Source: Succinivibrio dextrinosolvens
Lineage (GTDB): Bacteria; Pseudomonadota; Gammaproteobacteria; Enterobacterales; Succinivibrionaceae
Assembly: GCF_011065405.1 (NCBI RefSeq)
Contig: NZ_CP047056.1
Coordinates: 2,750,747 to 2,814,746 of the forward strand
Reading direction: 5' to 3'
DNA: 64,000 bases
Of this stretch, positions 36,899 to 46,125 are shown one piece after another. A model generated the notes under the pieces. It saw nothing but the letters and a program-made list of their open reading frames with translations. It did not search any database and was not told where the DNA came from. Numbering within the stretch: position 1 is the stretch's first letter; each line of letters opens with the position of its first letter. The position numbers and the translations under genes were made by a program.

Positions 36899-38181
36899 AG
36901 TTTCTCCTGAGACTTATGGTTGAAAAGTTTTGAAAGATATAATGCATTAATAATCCATACAATAGCCATTATGGCTCCGGTTGCAAACGATAGAATCATA
37001 CCGCCTAAAGCTTCAGCCCCCTGGGTTAGAAAGGCACTGAATACATCTCCGCCTCTGTAGATTACTGTATCAATAAAGTTCTTGGATTTATATTTCTCAT
37101 CCAGACTTACAACGCTAAAAAGCATTTCCTTACCAGGACGTACCAGCGCATATTCTCCTACTCTGCGGACAATCATTGCCATAACAATAACTGAAAGAAC
37201 AGGTATAAATATCAGTACCACAAAGCAGATAAGAATCAGAACAGGGACAACCGCAATTAGAGGCTTTAGTCCAAAATTCTCTGCCAAACGTCCTGTAATA
37301 AATAACTGCAGAATAATAGTGGCGGTATTTACAATAAGATCGATAACCGAGAAGACAAAAGTCTGTTCGGACTTGTCTGCAAATGAGTCTGCAATAATTC
37401 TAACCTGAGCAAAGTACAGAAAGGTGTTGGCTGTGGATGCTAAAATCACAAAAAAGGCAATCATCAGTAAGTATCTGGATTTAAAGGTGCTCAAAAATCC
37501 TTCAAGTATACTTCCGTTGATTTTTCTTTCGAGATAGTTGTTTACACTCTGTGCTGACTCATCCGTATCACACTGTTCTGACCTTATGGAAAAAAGATAA
37601 TATACAGTCAGCGATGCCATGGCAAGAAAGGCTAGGGAAATCAGAATTAACGGAAAAATTCCGGTGTATTTAACAGCAGTTGCTGTGATCATCGGTCCGA
37701 TAATTGAGCCTGCACTTGAGCCTGATGCGGCAATGGCAAAAAGACGCTTGCTCTGAGATGGTTTCAGAATGTCATTAAGAACACTCCAGCCTAAAGAAAT
37801 CACAGCAAGATTGTAGACAGAAAGCCAGACATAAAATGTTCTTCCTGTTATTACAGGAGCTATTTCATGTGCCATCAGGTAGGCAAATAATAGAAGATTA
37901 GCTCCGAAAAAAGAGAATACAACAGGAAGTATTATCTTTCTTGATATTTTTCCTAAGACATAAAAATAAGGGATCTGTACAGTAATAGAAACAGCAAAGG
38001 TCGCTGTGAATAACCACTGAAGACTATCTACACCACTTGTAATACCCATGGTGTCTCGTACAGGACGAAGAACCGAGTAGGAACAGAAAATACAGAAAAA
38101 TAGCAGAAATGCTAGTACGGCATAACTTCCTTCTTTCTGCTTAAGGTTCAGGACTCTGTCCAGAAATGACTCTAGGTTCAT
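36895..38181 (-). CDS. NTP/NDP-exchange-like or MFS-type 12-helix transporter
   Basis: Encodes 428 residues with about twelve hydrophobic helices. LLFFCIFCSYSVLRPVRDTM and VRRVGEYALVRPGKEMLFSV resemble the bacterial Npt/NTT-like branch related to nucleotide translocases of intracellular bacteria and plastids. Free-living relatives have unproven substrates, so ATP exchange should not be assumed. It is followed by an overlapping exported aldo-keto reductase gene, suggesting a shared task. Confidence 0.7.
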   Translation of the reverse strand: MNLESFLDRVLNLKQKEGSYAVLAFLLFFCIFCSYSVLRPVRDTMGITSGVDSLQWLFTATFAVSITVQIPYFYVLGKISRKIILPVVFSFFGANLLLFAYLMAHEIAPVITGRTFYVWLSVYNLAVISLGWSVLNDILKPSQSKRLFAIAASGSSAGSIIGPMITATAVKYTGIFPLILISLAFLAMASLTVYYLFSIRSEQCDTDESAQSVNNYLERKINGSILEGFLSTFKSRYLLMIAFFVILASTANTFLYFAQVRIIADSFADKSEQTFVFSVIDLIVNTATIILQLFITGRLAENFGLKPLIAVVPVLILICFVVLIFIPVLSVIVMAMIVRRVGEYALVRPGKEMLFSVVSLDEKYKSKNFIDTVIYRGGDVFSAFLTQGAEALGGMILSFATGAIMAIVWIINALYLSKLFNHKSQEKL

Positions 38182-38301
38182 AGGCTATTTGCTGCTCATC
38201 TGTTTTGGAGGGAATTATCCGCAATTTTATTATTGCTTCTTTTTATTTTGTAACAGTTCATCCTCCCTGAGGAGGGGAGAATGTCACGATTTTATAAAAA
38301 G

Positions 38302-39426
38302 CTACTTATCTAGTCCTTTTTTTTGTAGCCAGTCTAAAGTTAGTTCAAAGATCTCTCTATTATTTTTTTCCTGCATCAGAAAGTGAGAGTTACCTTTTAT
38401 GCCAATGTCAGGAAGATGTATCAGTGTTGCATCACCACCATGTCTATTGATGGTTTCAACAAACTGTTTTGCCATCTCATATTCAGTCCCCCATTTATCT
38501 TCTCCGACATTATCGGAGCCGACTTTTATGTAATCTCCATAATAAAGAACAACAGGTATTTTTGTCAGTTTCATGAAATCATCCATTGGTACACCCATTG
38601 CAGTAGCAGAAAGGGCTTTAAACTTTGCCTCTGTAATTTTGGGCATATCATTTTCTGGAAAGATGAAAGGAGTACCACCTGGTTCATAGGCGATGATTGC
38701 TTTTACTTTATCTGTTCGAATGGCAGTTCTCCATCCTATTGTTCCACCCATGGAGTGTGTGACCAGTATAGCGCCGTCTTTCTGCTGTTTAACCAGTTCA
38801 GAAAGCACTTCTGCGTTAAGGTCGTTATCAAGAGGACCTGAACCTATTGTCCAGCTTTGCTGGAAGGCCTGATAATACTTTTCTCCTTCAGGAAACTGTG
38901 CATTAGGAACAGGCTTTCCACTGTCATCAAAATGACCAATACGCGAGAGAACATAGAGCGTTTTGTCTCCATACATAGGATTTGCTGCCCAAGGAGTATC
39001 TGGAGTAACAGCTTTTGTTGAAAGATTTGATTCTCCACTGCGAGGCTGATCTACAAGATAAACAGAATAACCAGCTCGAACAAACATAGTGTTGAATCCT
39101 TCTCTTCCATCTGGTCCTGATTCCCAGGTGCGCTTTGACTGAGCTCCTCCATGCTGGAAAACAAGTGGATGTTTCTTTGCATTCACAGGTTTCTGGTACT
39201 CTACATATGCAAAGTCTCCATATGCTCGCTGTCCATTTTCAGAAATAAAATTTTCCTGGCTCCAGGTTCCAGTGTGCTGTTTATAACTGCCGCCTACTGT
39301 GAAAGATCCCTGTTCGTCGATGGTAATTGGAGTAGCTGCAGATTCTCCTGCATGTATAGATAACAAACAACTTAATAAAAGAGTATTAAAGCAAAACGTT
39401 TTTCTTATTTTCATTATCATAACCAT
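38302..39426 (-). CDS. Secreted alpha/beta hydrolase
   Basis: Encodes 374 residues with a signal peptide (about 1-31, AGESAA). The hydrolase fold shows PLVFQHGGAQSKRTW (oxyanion loop), YLVDQPRSGES, the nucleophile elbow VTHSMGGTIGW (Ser) and a late KGNSHFLMQEKNN His. It is an esterase or lipase-like enzyme of unknown substrate, predicted to be periplasmic. Three ATG codons lie within the first five codons, so the exact start is open by up to four residues. Confidence 0.8.
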   Translation of the reverse strand: MVMIMKIRKTFCFNTLLLSCLLSIHAGESAATPITIDEQGSFTVGGSYKQHTGTWSQENFISENGQRAYGDFAYVEYQKPVNAKKHPLVFQHGGAQSKRTWESGPDGREGFNTMFVRAGYSVYLVDQPRSGESNLSTKAVTPDTPWAANPMYGDKTLYVLSRIGHFDDSGKPVPNAQFPEGEKYYQAFQQSWTIGSGPLDNDLNAEVLSELVKQQKDGAILVTHSMGGTIGWRTAIRTDKVKAIIAYEPGGTPFIFPENDMPKITEAKFKALSATAMGVPMDDFMKLTKIPVVLYYGDYIKVGSDNVGEDKWGTEYEMAKQFVETINRHGGDATLIHLPDIGIKGNSHFLMQEKNNREIFELTLDWLQKKGLDK

Positions 39427-39434
39427 TTATCTTT

Positions 39435-39988
39435 TTATATTTTTTTGATTTTTTTTGCTGGAACACCAACAGCAACAGTATTATCTGGAATATCGTGTGT
39501 TACCACTGATCCTGTACCAACAATAGCGTTTTCTCCAATTGTTACTCCAGGCAGAAGATTAACTCGTGCTCCAATCCATGCGTTTTTCTTTATATGTACA
39601 CTTGCAGTTTTTATCACTCGTATATTTTTGGGTTCATGATTTACCGTAAAAATACCAACCTGTGGTCCTAGCATTACGCCATCATCGATATATATTGAAC
39701 CAGCTGACATTACTGTCAGTCCATGGTTTGCAAAAACATTTTCTCCAATAAATAATCTTGATGCACAGTCAATCTCGAAGGATGGTGTTATGTAAGAGCT
39801 TGTTGGAAGTCGACCTTCAAAAAGTTCATTTAAAAGCGAAGTAATCTGTCTCTTTCATTAGGATCGATTAAAGAAATTCTGTGGCATAAGCTTCTGCTTC
39901 TCCCAATTTCAGAATGAACCTCCTCTATATATTGAGGATCAGTGATATTAAAAGATTTTCCTTCTAATAATTCTTCGAATACACTCAT
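39435..39988 (-). pseudogene. Maltose/galactoside O-acetyltransferase (LacA/Maa type), frameshifted
   Basis: From ATG 39988 (AAAGGA upstream) the frame reads MSVFEELLEGKSFNITDPQY to a stop at about 39830. In the next frame, from about 39845, the sequence continues as ITSLLNELFEGRLPTSSYIT, IDCASRLFIGENVFANHGLT and into the hexapeptide-repeat domain (MLGPQVGIFTVNHEPKN, VNLLPGVTIGENAIVGTGSV). Together they give a complete enzyme of about 183 residues, so a single frame change near 39830-39850 breaks it. The catalytic His is retained in VNHEP. Whether the break is real or a sequencing error cannot be told here. Confidence 0.8.
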
Positions 39989-40045
39989 ATATTTTCCTTT
40001 ATCTCATAGAAAGATGAACAGATTACCTTTTCGTCATTTACGCCT

Positions 40046-41227
40046 TTAAAGTGACATCTTTAAAATTTCAACAACATCCTTTTCTTCTAACGTTGCCAGT
40101 GCACTGAGTTTTCCCTGACCGAAAAGACCATTGCAGCAGTTATGTGCCATTACTTCAAATTTTGAGTCATCAATACCAAGATCAGATAATTTAGATGGCA
40201 GTCCGAAGGTCTCAAAATAAAGCTTAGCCAGAGCATCTGCAGTAAGTCTTGCTCCTTCCTTAGGTTCAAGTCCTGACTTAACGTTCAGGCAGTTAACTCC
40301 AAGACGGTAGATAACAGGTGCGGTTTCATCATTTATAATATAACGCAGATAGTTTGGTGTCAGAATTGCCAGACCATGTCCGTGGGTAATATCGTAGAAT
40401 GCTGATAATTCATGCTCAATTGCATGAAGAATAGGGGACTGCATTACACCGCAGTACATGAAGTCATTTAATGCCCATGAAGAGGCCCACATCAGATTTG
40501 CTCTTGCATCGTAATCAGAAGGATTATCAAGTGCGATAGGGGTATATTTTATAACTGTCTTTAGTACTTCCTCTTGTATATTTACGAGCATGTCCATCTG
40601 TTTCTGCTTAGACAGATATGCTACATCGAAGATGTGGGACATGATATCGGCACTTCCAGATGCGGTCTGATATTTACTTACAGAGTAGGTGATTTTAGGA
40701 TCTTCAAATGACACCTTTGGTCTGATATTTTCATGTATCAGTCCACTCTTTATATTTAGATCCATATTACTTAAGACTGCACCTGTATCCATTTCAGAAC
40801 CGGTTGCTGACAAAGTAAGTACAGTTACTATTGGCAATGTTTTTTCAATTGGATATTTGCCTTCTACAAGATCCCAGACATTATCTGTCTTAGAAAATAC
40901 AGTTGCAGAAATTCCCTTTGAACAGTCAATTGTGGAACCGCCACCTACAGCAAGAATTGCATTTATATTATTCTCTCGGCAAATCTTTACACCTTTGTTT
41001 ACTGTAGTGTGGCGAGGATTAGGTTCTACTCCGCTAAGTTCAAAAAATTCAATTCCACTGTTCTTTAAATTACTGGTGATCTTGTCATATAGTCCATTTT
41101 TTTTGATGGAACCACCGCCGTAAACCAGCAGAACCTTCTTTCCAAAATTAAGCAGCTCAGGAGCCAGGTTCTCTAGAGTTTCATCTCCAAAATATACCTT
41201 GGTAGTATTTTGAAATCTAAACTTCAT
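40046..41227 (-). CDS. yqhD: NAD(P)H-dependent iron-containing alcohol/aldehyde reductase, YqhD-like
   Basis: Encodes 393 residues of the group III alcohol dehydrogenases. Nucleotide-binding GGGSIKKNG and AVGGGSTIDCSKGI are present, as are metal ligands in ASGSADIMSHIFD, LHAIEHELSAFYDITHGHG and a TLSATGSEMDT segment. E. coli YqhD reduces short and lipid-derived aldehydes with NADPH and is activated by the neighbouring AraC-type YqhC; here a LysR regulator is divergent at the head of the operon. Probable aldehyde detoxification. Confidence 0.87.
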   Translation of the reverse strand: MKFRFQNTTKVYFGDETLENLAPELLNFGKKVLLVYGGGSIKKNGLYDKITSNLKNSGIEFFELSGVEPNPRHTTVNKGVKICRENNINAILAVGGGSTIDCSKGISATVFSKTDNVWDLVEGKYPIEKTLPIVTVLTLSATGSEMDTGAVLSNMDLNIKSGLIHENIRPKVSFEDPKITYSVSKYQTASGSADIMSHIFDVAYLSKQKQMDMLVNIQEEVLKTVIKYTPIALDNPSDYDARANLMWASSWALNDFMYCGVMQSPILHAIEHELSAFYDITHGHGLAILTPNYLRYIINDETAPVIYRLGVNCLNVKSGLEPKEGARLTADALAKLYFETFGLPSKLSDLGIDDSKFEVMAHNCCNGLFGQGKLSALATLEEKDVVEILKMSL

Positions 41228-41286
41228 AATTTCCTCTCATTTAATCGTGTTGTTTGAGTAATAAAAATAAAACTTCGTTATCGGCA

Positions 41287-42114
41287 TTAAGGCTGCAGCG
41301 GGCCGTAATAGAATGAGGCAGTAGCACCTCCATCAGCTAAAAATGTTGAGCCTGTAATAAATGAACCTTCTTCTCCTAAAAGCAGTTTTGCTATGGTTGC
41401 AATCTCATCTGCGGTTCCCGGTCTTCCTGCGGGACACTTTTTAAACATGTTCTTATAAAAATCTCCACGTGGGCCATTGAACTCATCTATAGCCAGAGGC
41501 GTAACAATAATACCAGGAGCAATTGCATTTATTCTGGCGCCTCTCTCACCCCAGCGTACAGCCTCGTACATTACTCTTTTTTCATTGCAGCGTTTGGCAA
41601 GCTGATATGCATGAAGCGTATCTTTTATGTTTTCTTTTTTGAGAACATCTAATGATAAAAGTTCTGATGGATCTGTTGTTGCAAGTTCCCGATCCTGCTG
41701 AGGAGTAAGCTGAGGCATTCTGAATCCTGACTGACTGGAAATTGTTACGCCTGAACCTCCTTTAGCAATCACCTTTCCAACTTCCTCTAAAAGAACTGCT
41801 GTACCATAGAGATCAACCTTAAGAATAGTTTCAACAGAATCCTGAGAAGGAGAAACTCCTGCACCGTTTACAAGGTATTTGATATTTCCAATTTCTGATG
41901 CCTTAGCTATAAAGTCAATAATTGAATCTTTACTTGATAGATCCATTGTTACAGGTTCGACGTCAAAACCTGCTTTGTTCATAATCTCTGCAATTGCCTT
42001 GCAGTTATCTGGATTCTTATCTCCCAATACTATTTTTTTCCCAAAGCCGGTACGCCTTGCTATAGCCATACTTATCTGTCCGGCTCCTGTTACAAGCATT
42101 ACTTCCTGTGTCAC
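41287..42114 (-). CDS. Short-chain dehydrogenase/reductase
   Basis: Encodes 275 residues. The cofactor motif VTGAGQISMAIARR departs from TGxxxGIG by having Ile/Ser in place of the second Gly pair. NGAG, catalytic SSQSGF (Ser) and YQLAKR (YxxxK) follow, then PGIIVTP and an ITGSTFLADGG tail. An insert of about 25 residues (MPQLTPQQDRELATTDPSEL) lies between the Ser and the Tyr. Substrate unknown; genomic context indicates carbonyl reduction. Confidence 0.85.
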   Translation of the reverse strand: MTQEVMLVTGAGQISMAIARRTGFGKKIVLGDKNPDNCKAIAEIMNKAGFDVEPVTMDLSSKDSIIDFIAKASEIGNIKYLVNGAGVSPSQDSVETILKVDLYGTAVLLEEVGKVIAKGGSGVTISSQSGFRMPQLTPQQDRELATTDPSELLSLDVLKKENIKDTLHAYQLAKRCNEKRVMYEAVRWGERGARINAIAPGIIVTPLAIDEFNGPRGDFYKNMFKKCPAGRPGTADEIATIAKLLLGEEGSFITGSTFLADGGATASFYYGPLQP

Positions 42115-42123
42115 ATTTCACCT

Positions 42124-42714
42124 CTATTTTCCAAGTGATGACAGAAAATTCTTAATTTCGGTTTCCGCAAAAGAACGATCGTTCTGTACCTGACTCCCCT
42201 TTAGAGCCAAACCTGGTAAGACCTTTGCTGTCTTGAATTTATCTTTTAGTATTAAATCAAAGCTTGCCAGTCCACTTCCCTCATGAGTTGCAAATGGAAT
42301 CACTGTTTTTCCGTTTAAATCATTTTTTTCAAAGAAGGTATACATAATCATTGGATAGTCTCCCCACCATACAGGAGAGCCAATGTATACGGTGCTGTAG
42401 GAACTAAGATTTTCTATTTCACCGATGTACTCAGGACGAAGTCCCTTTTCCTTTTCCTCTCGTGCCAGCTCTGTCAGTTCACGATAAGGAATGTTGTAGT
42501 TATTTTCCTTAGGTTTTATTTCGAAGGTATCTGCATTGAGTTCTTTTGTAATTATTTTTGCCACAATCGCAGTATTTCCTTCTGTTATATTTCCGTTAAA
42601 CTGGTTTCCTGATCTTGAAAAATAGACAACCAGTGTGTCGGAAGCTATTGCCTGAGATATGCAAAATAAAGAAAGTACTCCTGTAATAATTAAAGCCTGT
42701 AGATGTTTTAACAT
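42124..42714 (-). CDS. Exported flavodoxin-like protein
   Basis: Encodes 196 residues: signal peptide (about 1-24, SQAIAS) followed by a flavodoxin fold with the phosphate loop VVYFSRSGNQFNGNITEGNT and YIGSPVWWGDYPMIMYTF. Flavodoxins are normally cytoplasmic electron carriers or, in this short-chain group, FMN-dependent quinone or nitro reductase-like proteins, so an export signal is notable. The next gene upstream is a signal-less paralog. Confidence 0.83.
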   Translation of the reverse strand: MLKHLQALIITGVLSLFCISQAIASDTLVVYFSRSGNQFNGNITEGNTAIVAKIITKELNADTFEIKPKENNYNIPYRELTELAREEKEKGLRPEYIGEIENLSSYSTVYIGSPVWWGDYPMIMYTFFEKNDLNGKTVIPFATHEGSGLASFDLILKDKFKTAKVLPGLALKGSQVQNDRSFAETEIKNFLSSLGK

Positions 42715-42732
42715 TGGTAACTCCTATTTTCG

Positions 42733-43251
42733 TTAGACAAGATTTCTTTGTGCCCAGTCAGAAACTGTTTCAAAAGACTCAGGTGCACTGCTTCCAAAAA
42801 CAGCTAGGCCTTCACCGATTTCCGCTCCGCGACAAAGGTTCTTTAAGGTACGAACTGAACTGCCAAGACCGCTACCTTCATGTGTCATTACTGCAAAGAC
42901 TTTCTTTCCTGTAAAATCGAGCTTTTCAAGCTGAGTCATGACTGCACAAGGAAAGGTTCCCCACCAGCATGGACCTGCTATTACAATGTTTTTGTACTCT
43001 GAAATTGAATCTATATATTCAGTAAGCTCTGGTCTTGAATTATTTTTCAGTTCATCTTTTGCTTCCTCTGTACAGGTGGTGTAATCATCGCTGTACTTCT
43101 TTACTGTTTTAATCTCAAAAAGTTCGGCCCCTACAGCTTTTCTGATAAATTCGGCAACATATTCGGTGTTACCTTTCTTAAGGTTAACAATTGAACCGCG
43201 AGAATAATTCTGACCTTTTCTTGAGTAGTAAATTACTAATGTCTTATCCAT
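42733..43251 (-). CDS. Flavodoxin-like protein
   Basis: Encodes 172 residues, cytoplasmic. It shows LVIYYSRKGQNYSRGSIVNL (FMN phosphate loop), IAGPCWWGTFPCAVMTQLEK and FAVMTHEGSGLGSS. It is the first gene of the minus-strand redox unit and is paralogous to the exported flavodoxin downstream. It starts 119 bases from the divergent LysR gene and is likely its target. Confidence 0.85.
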   Translation of the reverse strand: MDKTLVIYYSRKGQNYSRGSIVNLKKGNTEYVAEFIRKAVGAELFEIKTVKKYSDDYTTCTEEAKDELKNNSRPELTEYIDSISEYKNIVIAGPCWWGTFPCAVMTQLEKLDFTGKKVFAVMTHEGSGLGSSVRTLKNLCRGAEIGEGLAVFGSSAPESFETVSDWAQRNLV

Positions 43252-43320
43252 ATATCACCTCTCTTTTAATAGAAAGAATAGATTTGTTTTCATGAACAAT
43301 CAATTTGATATAAAGGCTTT

Positions 43321-43343
43321 ATTGATAAGTATTAATTATCAAT
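43321..43343. promoter_or_regulatory. LysR-type operator between flavodoxin and lysR
   Basis: Perfect inverted repeat ATTGATAA-N7-TTATCAAT, with a further ATCAATTTGAT dyad at about 43298-43308. Such a divergent position and A-T dyad are typical of LysR recognition and activation sites. Confidence 0.65.
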
Positions 43344-43370
43344 TTATACTTCATTAAAGGAGGAGCGAGT

Positions 43371-44261
43371 ATGCTTTTACGTCAAATGAAATACTTTAAA
43401 GCTGTTGTGGATCATAAGAATTTTTATGATGCTGCCGAGGCATGTAATATTTCTCAGTCAGCAATTTCACAACAGATAAAAGCATTGGAAGATGAGTTGG
43501 GAGTTCTGCTTTTAAGACGGCATAACAGAACCTTCTCTCTGACAGAAGCAGGGGAATTGTTTTATCGAAAATCAACTATTATTCTGTCTGATGTAAACGT
43601 CCTTCTATCAGACATTAGACGACAGGTTCAGCATAAAGATGAAAGCCTCAGAATCGGTTATCCTGTAAATTTTGCAGATGAACAGATTATCAACAGTGTT
43701 TCATTGTTTAAAAAAAGATATCCTGGTGCAGTTCTTGAGCTTGAAAGCGGTAATCACGAAAGATTATACGAGCTATTAAAAACAGGAAAGGTCGATATTG
43801 TAATCAATGATCAGAGACGAGTTTTTTCGGATGATTACCTCAATATTGAACTTACAGCCTTTCCTCTAAGTGTCGAAATATCAATGTATCATCCTTATGC
43901 AACTTTAGATGTGGTAGAAATTGAGGATCTCAAGAATTTTCCGTGTATTCTCATTGCAGATAAATCTCAGGAAGATACCGAATTTACCTACTATCATGAC
44001 ATCATCGGTTTTGTAGGAGATTTTATATTTGCAAGAAATCTCAACGAAGCAAGACTTATGGTAACCTCTGGTAAAGGGATAATGCCGGTTGAGGGAAGAG
44101 TAACAGTTCCAAATATTTCTTCCACGGTAAAAAGGCTAAGCCTTCTGAAAAATGGACAGATTATCAACAGAAAATACTGTGCTTTTAGTAAAAAGTCTCC
44201 TACAGGATATAACGTCCTTGAGTTTATTGAGGAGCTGAAAAACCAGTTTAAAAATCAATAA
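43371..44261 (+). CDS. LysR family transcriptional regulator
   Basis: Encodes 296 residues. N-terminal winged helix-turn-helix (MKYFKAVVDHKNFYDAAEAC, NISQSAISQQIKALEDELGV) and a C-terminal periplasmic-binding-like effector domain (about 90-290). GGAGGAG lies seven bases upstream of the ATG. It is divergent from a long operon of redox enzymes and likely activates it in response to a reactive carbonyl, quinone or similar inducer; the effector is unknown. Confidence 0.93.
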   Translation: MLLRQMKYFKAVVDHKNFYDAAEACNISQSAISQQIKALEDELGVLLLRRHNRTFSLTEAGELFYRKSTIILSDVNVLLSDIRRQVQHKDESLRIGYPVNFADEQIINSVSLFKKRYPGAVLELESGNHERLYELLKTGKVDIVINDQRRVFSDDYLNIELTAFPLSVEISMYHPYATLDVVEIEDLKNFPCILIADKSQEDTEFTYYHDIIGFVGDFIFARNLNEARLMVTSGKGIMPVEGRVTVPNISSTVKRLSLLKNGQIINRKYCAFSKKSPTGYNVLEFIEELKNQFKNQ

Positions 44262-44287
44262 ATAAAGAGTAGAGCGTATTACTGTTT

Positions 44288-44344
44288 TTTCTGCTATTTA
44301 ACTCTTAAATTTGTTTTGCAGTTAAGAATGATAAATAGCAGAAA
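44288..44344. terminator. Bidirectional terminator between lysR and the aldo-keto reductase
   Basis: TTTCTGCTATTTA and its exact complement TAAATAGCAGAAA with an inner TTAA pairing. It lies between convergent genes and has a T-run on the plus-strand upstream side of the stem (A-run for the opposite reading). Confidence 0.7.
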
Positions 44345-44371
44345 GCAAAGAGATATCAGAATTTCTGGCAC

Positions 44372-45229
44372 CTAATCATCTCTGTGAACATCAAAATTGG
44401 CAAGTAACCATTCTCCAACACCTGGATTATCTGGATTGTGAATTCCTTTTTCCTGATTTAGATTCTGTATCATTTTCATTTCTTCATCGGTCAGTGAAAA
44501 ATCAAAAATCTCAAGATTCTCTTTAATTCTGTAGACGTGGGTAGATTTTGGTAAAACGATCACTCCCATCTGATTTTCAAAGCGTAAAACAATCTGGGCG
44601 ACTGTTCTGTGGTATTTAGCTGCTAATTCCTTTATTACAGGATTATCGAAAAGAATTTTGTTTCCCTGATACAGTGGTGCCCATGCTTCAAGTAAAATCT
44701 GGTGCTTACTCATCAGAAGACCGAGTTCCTTCTGTTGCATCATTGGATGATACTCAACCTGGTTTACAGCTGGAATTACACTAAAACAGTCTTTGAACTT
44801 ATTCCAAAGCTTAATTGTCATGTTGCTTACACCGATCGATTTTATCTTTCCTGCTTTCTGAGCTTCTTCCATAGCTCTCCATGCTTCATCCACCTTTCCG
44901 TAAGGCTGATGAATCAGATATAAATCGATATAGTCGAGGTTAAGCTTTTCAAGTGATTTATCAATTGCTTTAACGGCATCTGCATAGGCATAATCCTGTA
45001 GCCAGAGTTTACTGGTGACAAAGATCTCATCACGACTAATTCCAGAATCATTTACCGCTTTACCAACTTCTTTTTCATTGAAGTAGGCAACTGCAGTATC
45101 AATATGTCTATATCCTACATTCAGGGCTTCCTTTACTGCCTTGTATGTAGAGCCGTCTGCTGGAATCTGATAAGTACCAAAACCGACTGAAGGAATCCTG
45201 TTACCGTCATTTAAGGTAAATGTTTTCAT
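44372..45229 (-). CDS. Aldo/keto reductase (AKR5-like)
   Basis: Encodes 285 residues without a signal peptide. Tetrad: HIDTAVAYFNE (Asp, Tyr), VTSKLWLQD (Lys), LYLIHQPYG (His); NADPH site VLPKSTHVYRIKENLEIFDF. It resembles 2,5-diketo-gluconate reductases and methylglyoxal reductases (DkgA/YvgN type). It is the last gene of the tetR-AKR-AKR unit and about half identical by eye to its upstream neighbour. Confidence 0.9.
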   Translation of the reverse strand: MKTFTLNDGNRIPSVGFGTYQIPADGSTYKAVKEALNVGYRHIDTAVAYFNEKEVGKAVNDSGISRDEIFVTSKLWLQDYAYADAVKAIDKSLEKLNLDYIDLYLIHQPYGKVDEAWRAMEEAQKAGKIKSIGVSNMTIKLWNKFKDCFSVIPAVNQVEYHPMMQQKELGLLMSKHQILLEAWAPLYQGNKILFDNPVIKELAAKYHRTVAQIVLRFENQMGVIVLPKSTHVYRIKENLEIFDFSLTDEEMKMIQNLNQEKGIHNPDNPGVGEWLLANFDVHRDD

Positions 45230-45261
45230 ATAGTGCCTCTTGTTAACAATTAGTTCTGTTA

Positions 45262-46113
45262 CTAGTCATGAATCTTGTGGTTACCGATACCGATGGCAAT
45301 ATCTGGATTCATTTCATCATATATTGTGCTTTTCTTTGTATCCAGTTTTAGGATGCTTAAGAGATCTTCCTCATCAAGCTTAAAGTCGAAAATATCAAAG
45401 TTAGATATGATTCTGTCTTTATGTGATGATTTTGGTATCACAGGAATATTTCTCTGGATCAGCCAGCGTAGCATTATCTGAGCTGTGGTTTTATTATGTT
45501 TTCTGGCAATTTGTTCCAGGATCTCGTTTTTAAATACGTTGTTGTTGCCTTCAGCGAAAGGTGACCATGCTTCATGCACGATGTTATGTTTCACCATGAA
45601 ATCATGTGCTTCCTGCTGCTGCAGCCATACATTGGTCTCAATCTGATTTACTGCTGGTTTTATTTCATTGTGAGTGAAGAGATCTGCAAGTCTTTCATTC
45701 CAGAAACTGGTAACTCCGATGGCTCTGATTCGACCTTCCCTGTATAGTCTTTCCATTGCTCTCCAGGAACCGTAGTAATCACCATAAGGCTTATGGATTA
45801 GGTACAAATCAAGAATATCTAGTTTCAGTTTCTTCATAGAGGTATCGAAAGCTCTTAGAGTGTTGTCATATCCATGATCCTGCACCCACAGCTTAGTAGT
45901 TATAAATAGCTCAGAACGATTGATTCCACTTTGGGAGATAGCCTCACCTACAGCCTCTTCGTTGAAATATGCTGCAGCGGTATCTATCAGGCGATATCCG
46001 GTTTCAAGTGCATCGTTCACTGCCCGTACTGCGTCCTTGTGCTCAGGAATCTGAAAAACACCAAAACCCAGCATCGGCATCTTTACGCCATTGTTTAGAG
46101 TGATAAATTCCAT
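45262..46113 (-). CDS. Aldo/keto reductase (AKR5-like) paralog
   Basis: Encodes 283 residues. Tetrad: LIDTAAAYFNEEAVG, ITTKLWVQD, LYLIHKPYG; NADPH site VIPKSSHKDRIISNFDIFDF. It lies 12 bases after the tetR stop, so it is directly linked to the regulator. With the neighbouring paralog it probably handles reactive carbonyls, but no substrate can be named. Confidence 0.9.
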   Translation of the reverse strand: MEFITLNNGVKMPMLGFGVFQIPEHKDAVRAVNDALETGYRLIDTAAAYFNEEAVGEAISQSGINRSELFITTKLWVQDHGYDNTLRAFDTSMKKLKLDILDLYLIHKPYGDYYGSWRAMERLYREGRIRAIGVTSFWNERLADLFTHNEIKPAVNQIETNVWLQQQEAHDFMVKHNIVHEAWSPFAEGNNNVFKNEILEQIARKHNKTTAQIMLRWLIQRNIPVIPKSSHKDRIISNFDIFDFKLDEEDLLSILKLDTKKSTIYDEMNPDIAIGIGNHKIHD

Positions 46114-46125
46114 AGATTTTCCTTT

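Noticed and set aside
36895-38181. Calling the 428-residue transporter an ATP/ADP translocase
   Set aside because: Resemblance is to free-living Npt-like proteins of unproven substrate, and residues specific to ATP/ADP exchange cannot be confirmed by eye.
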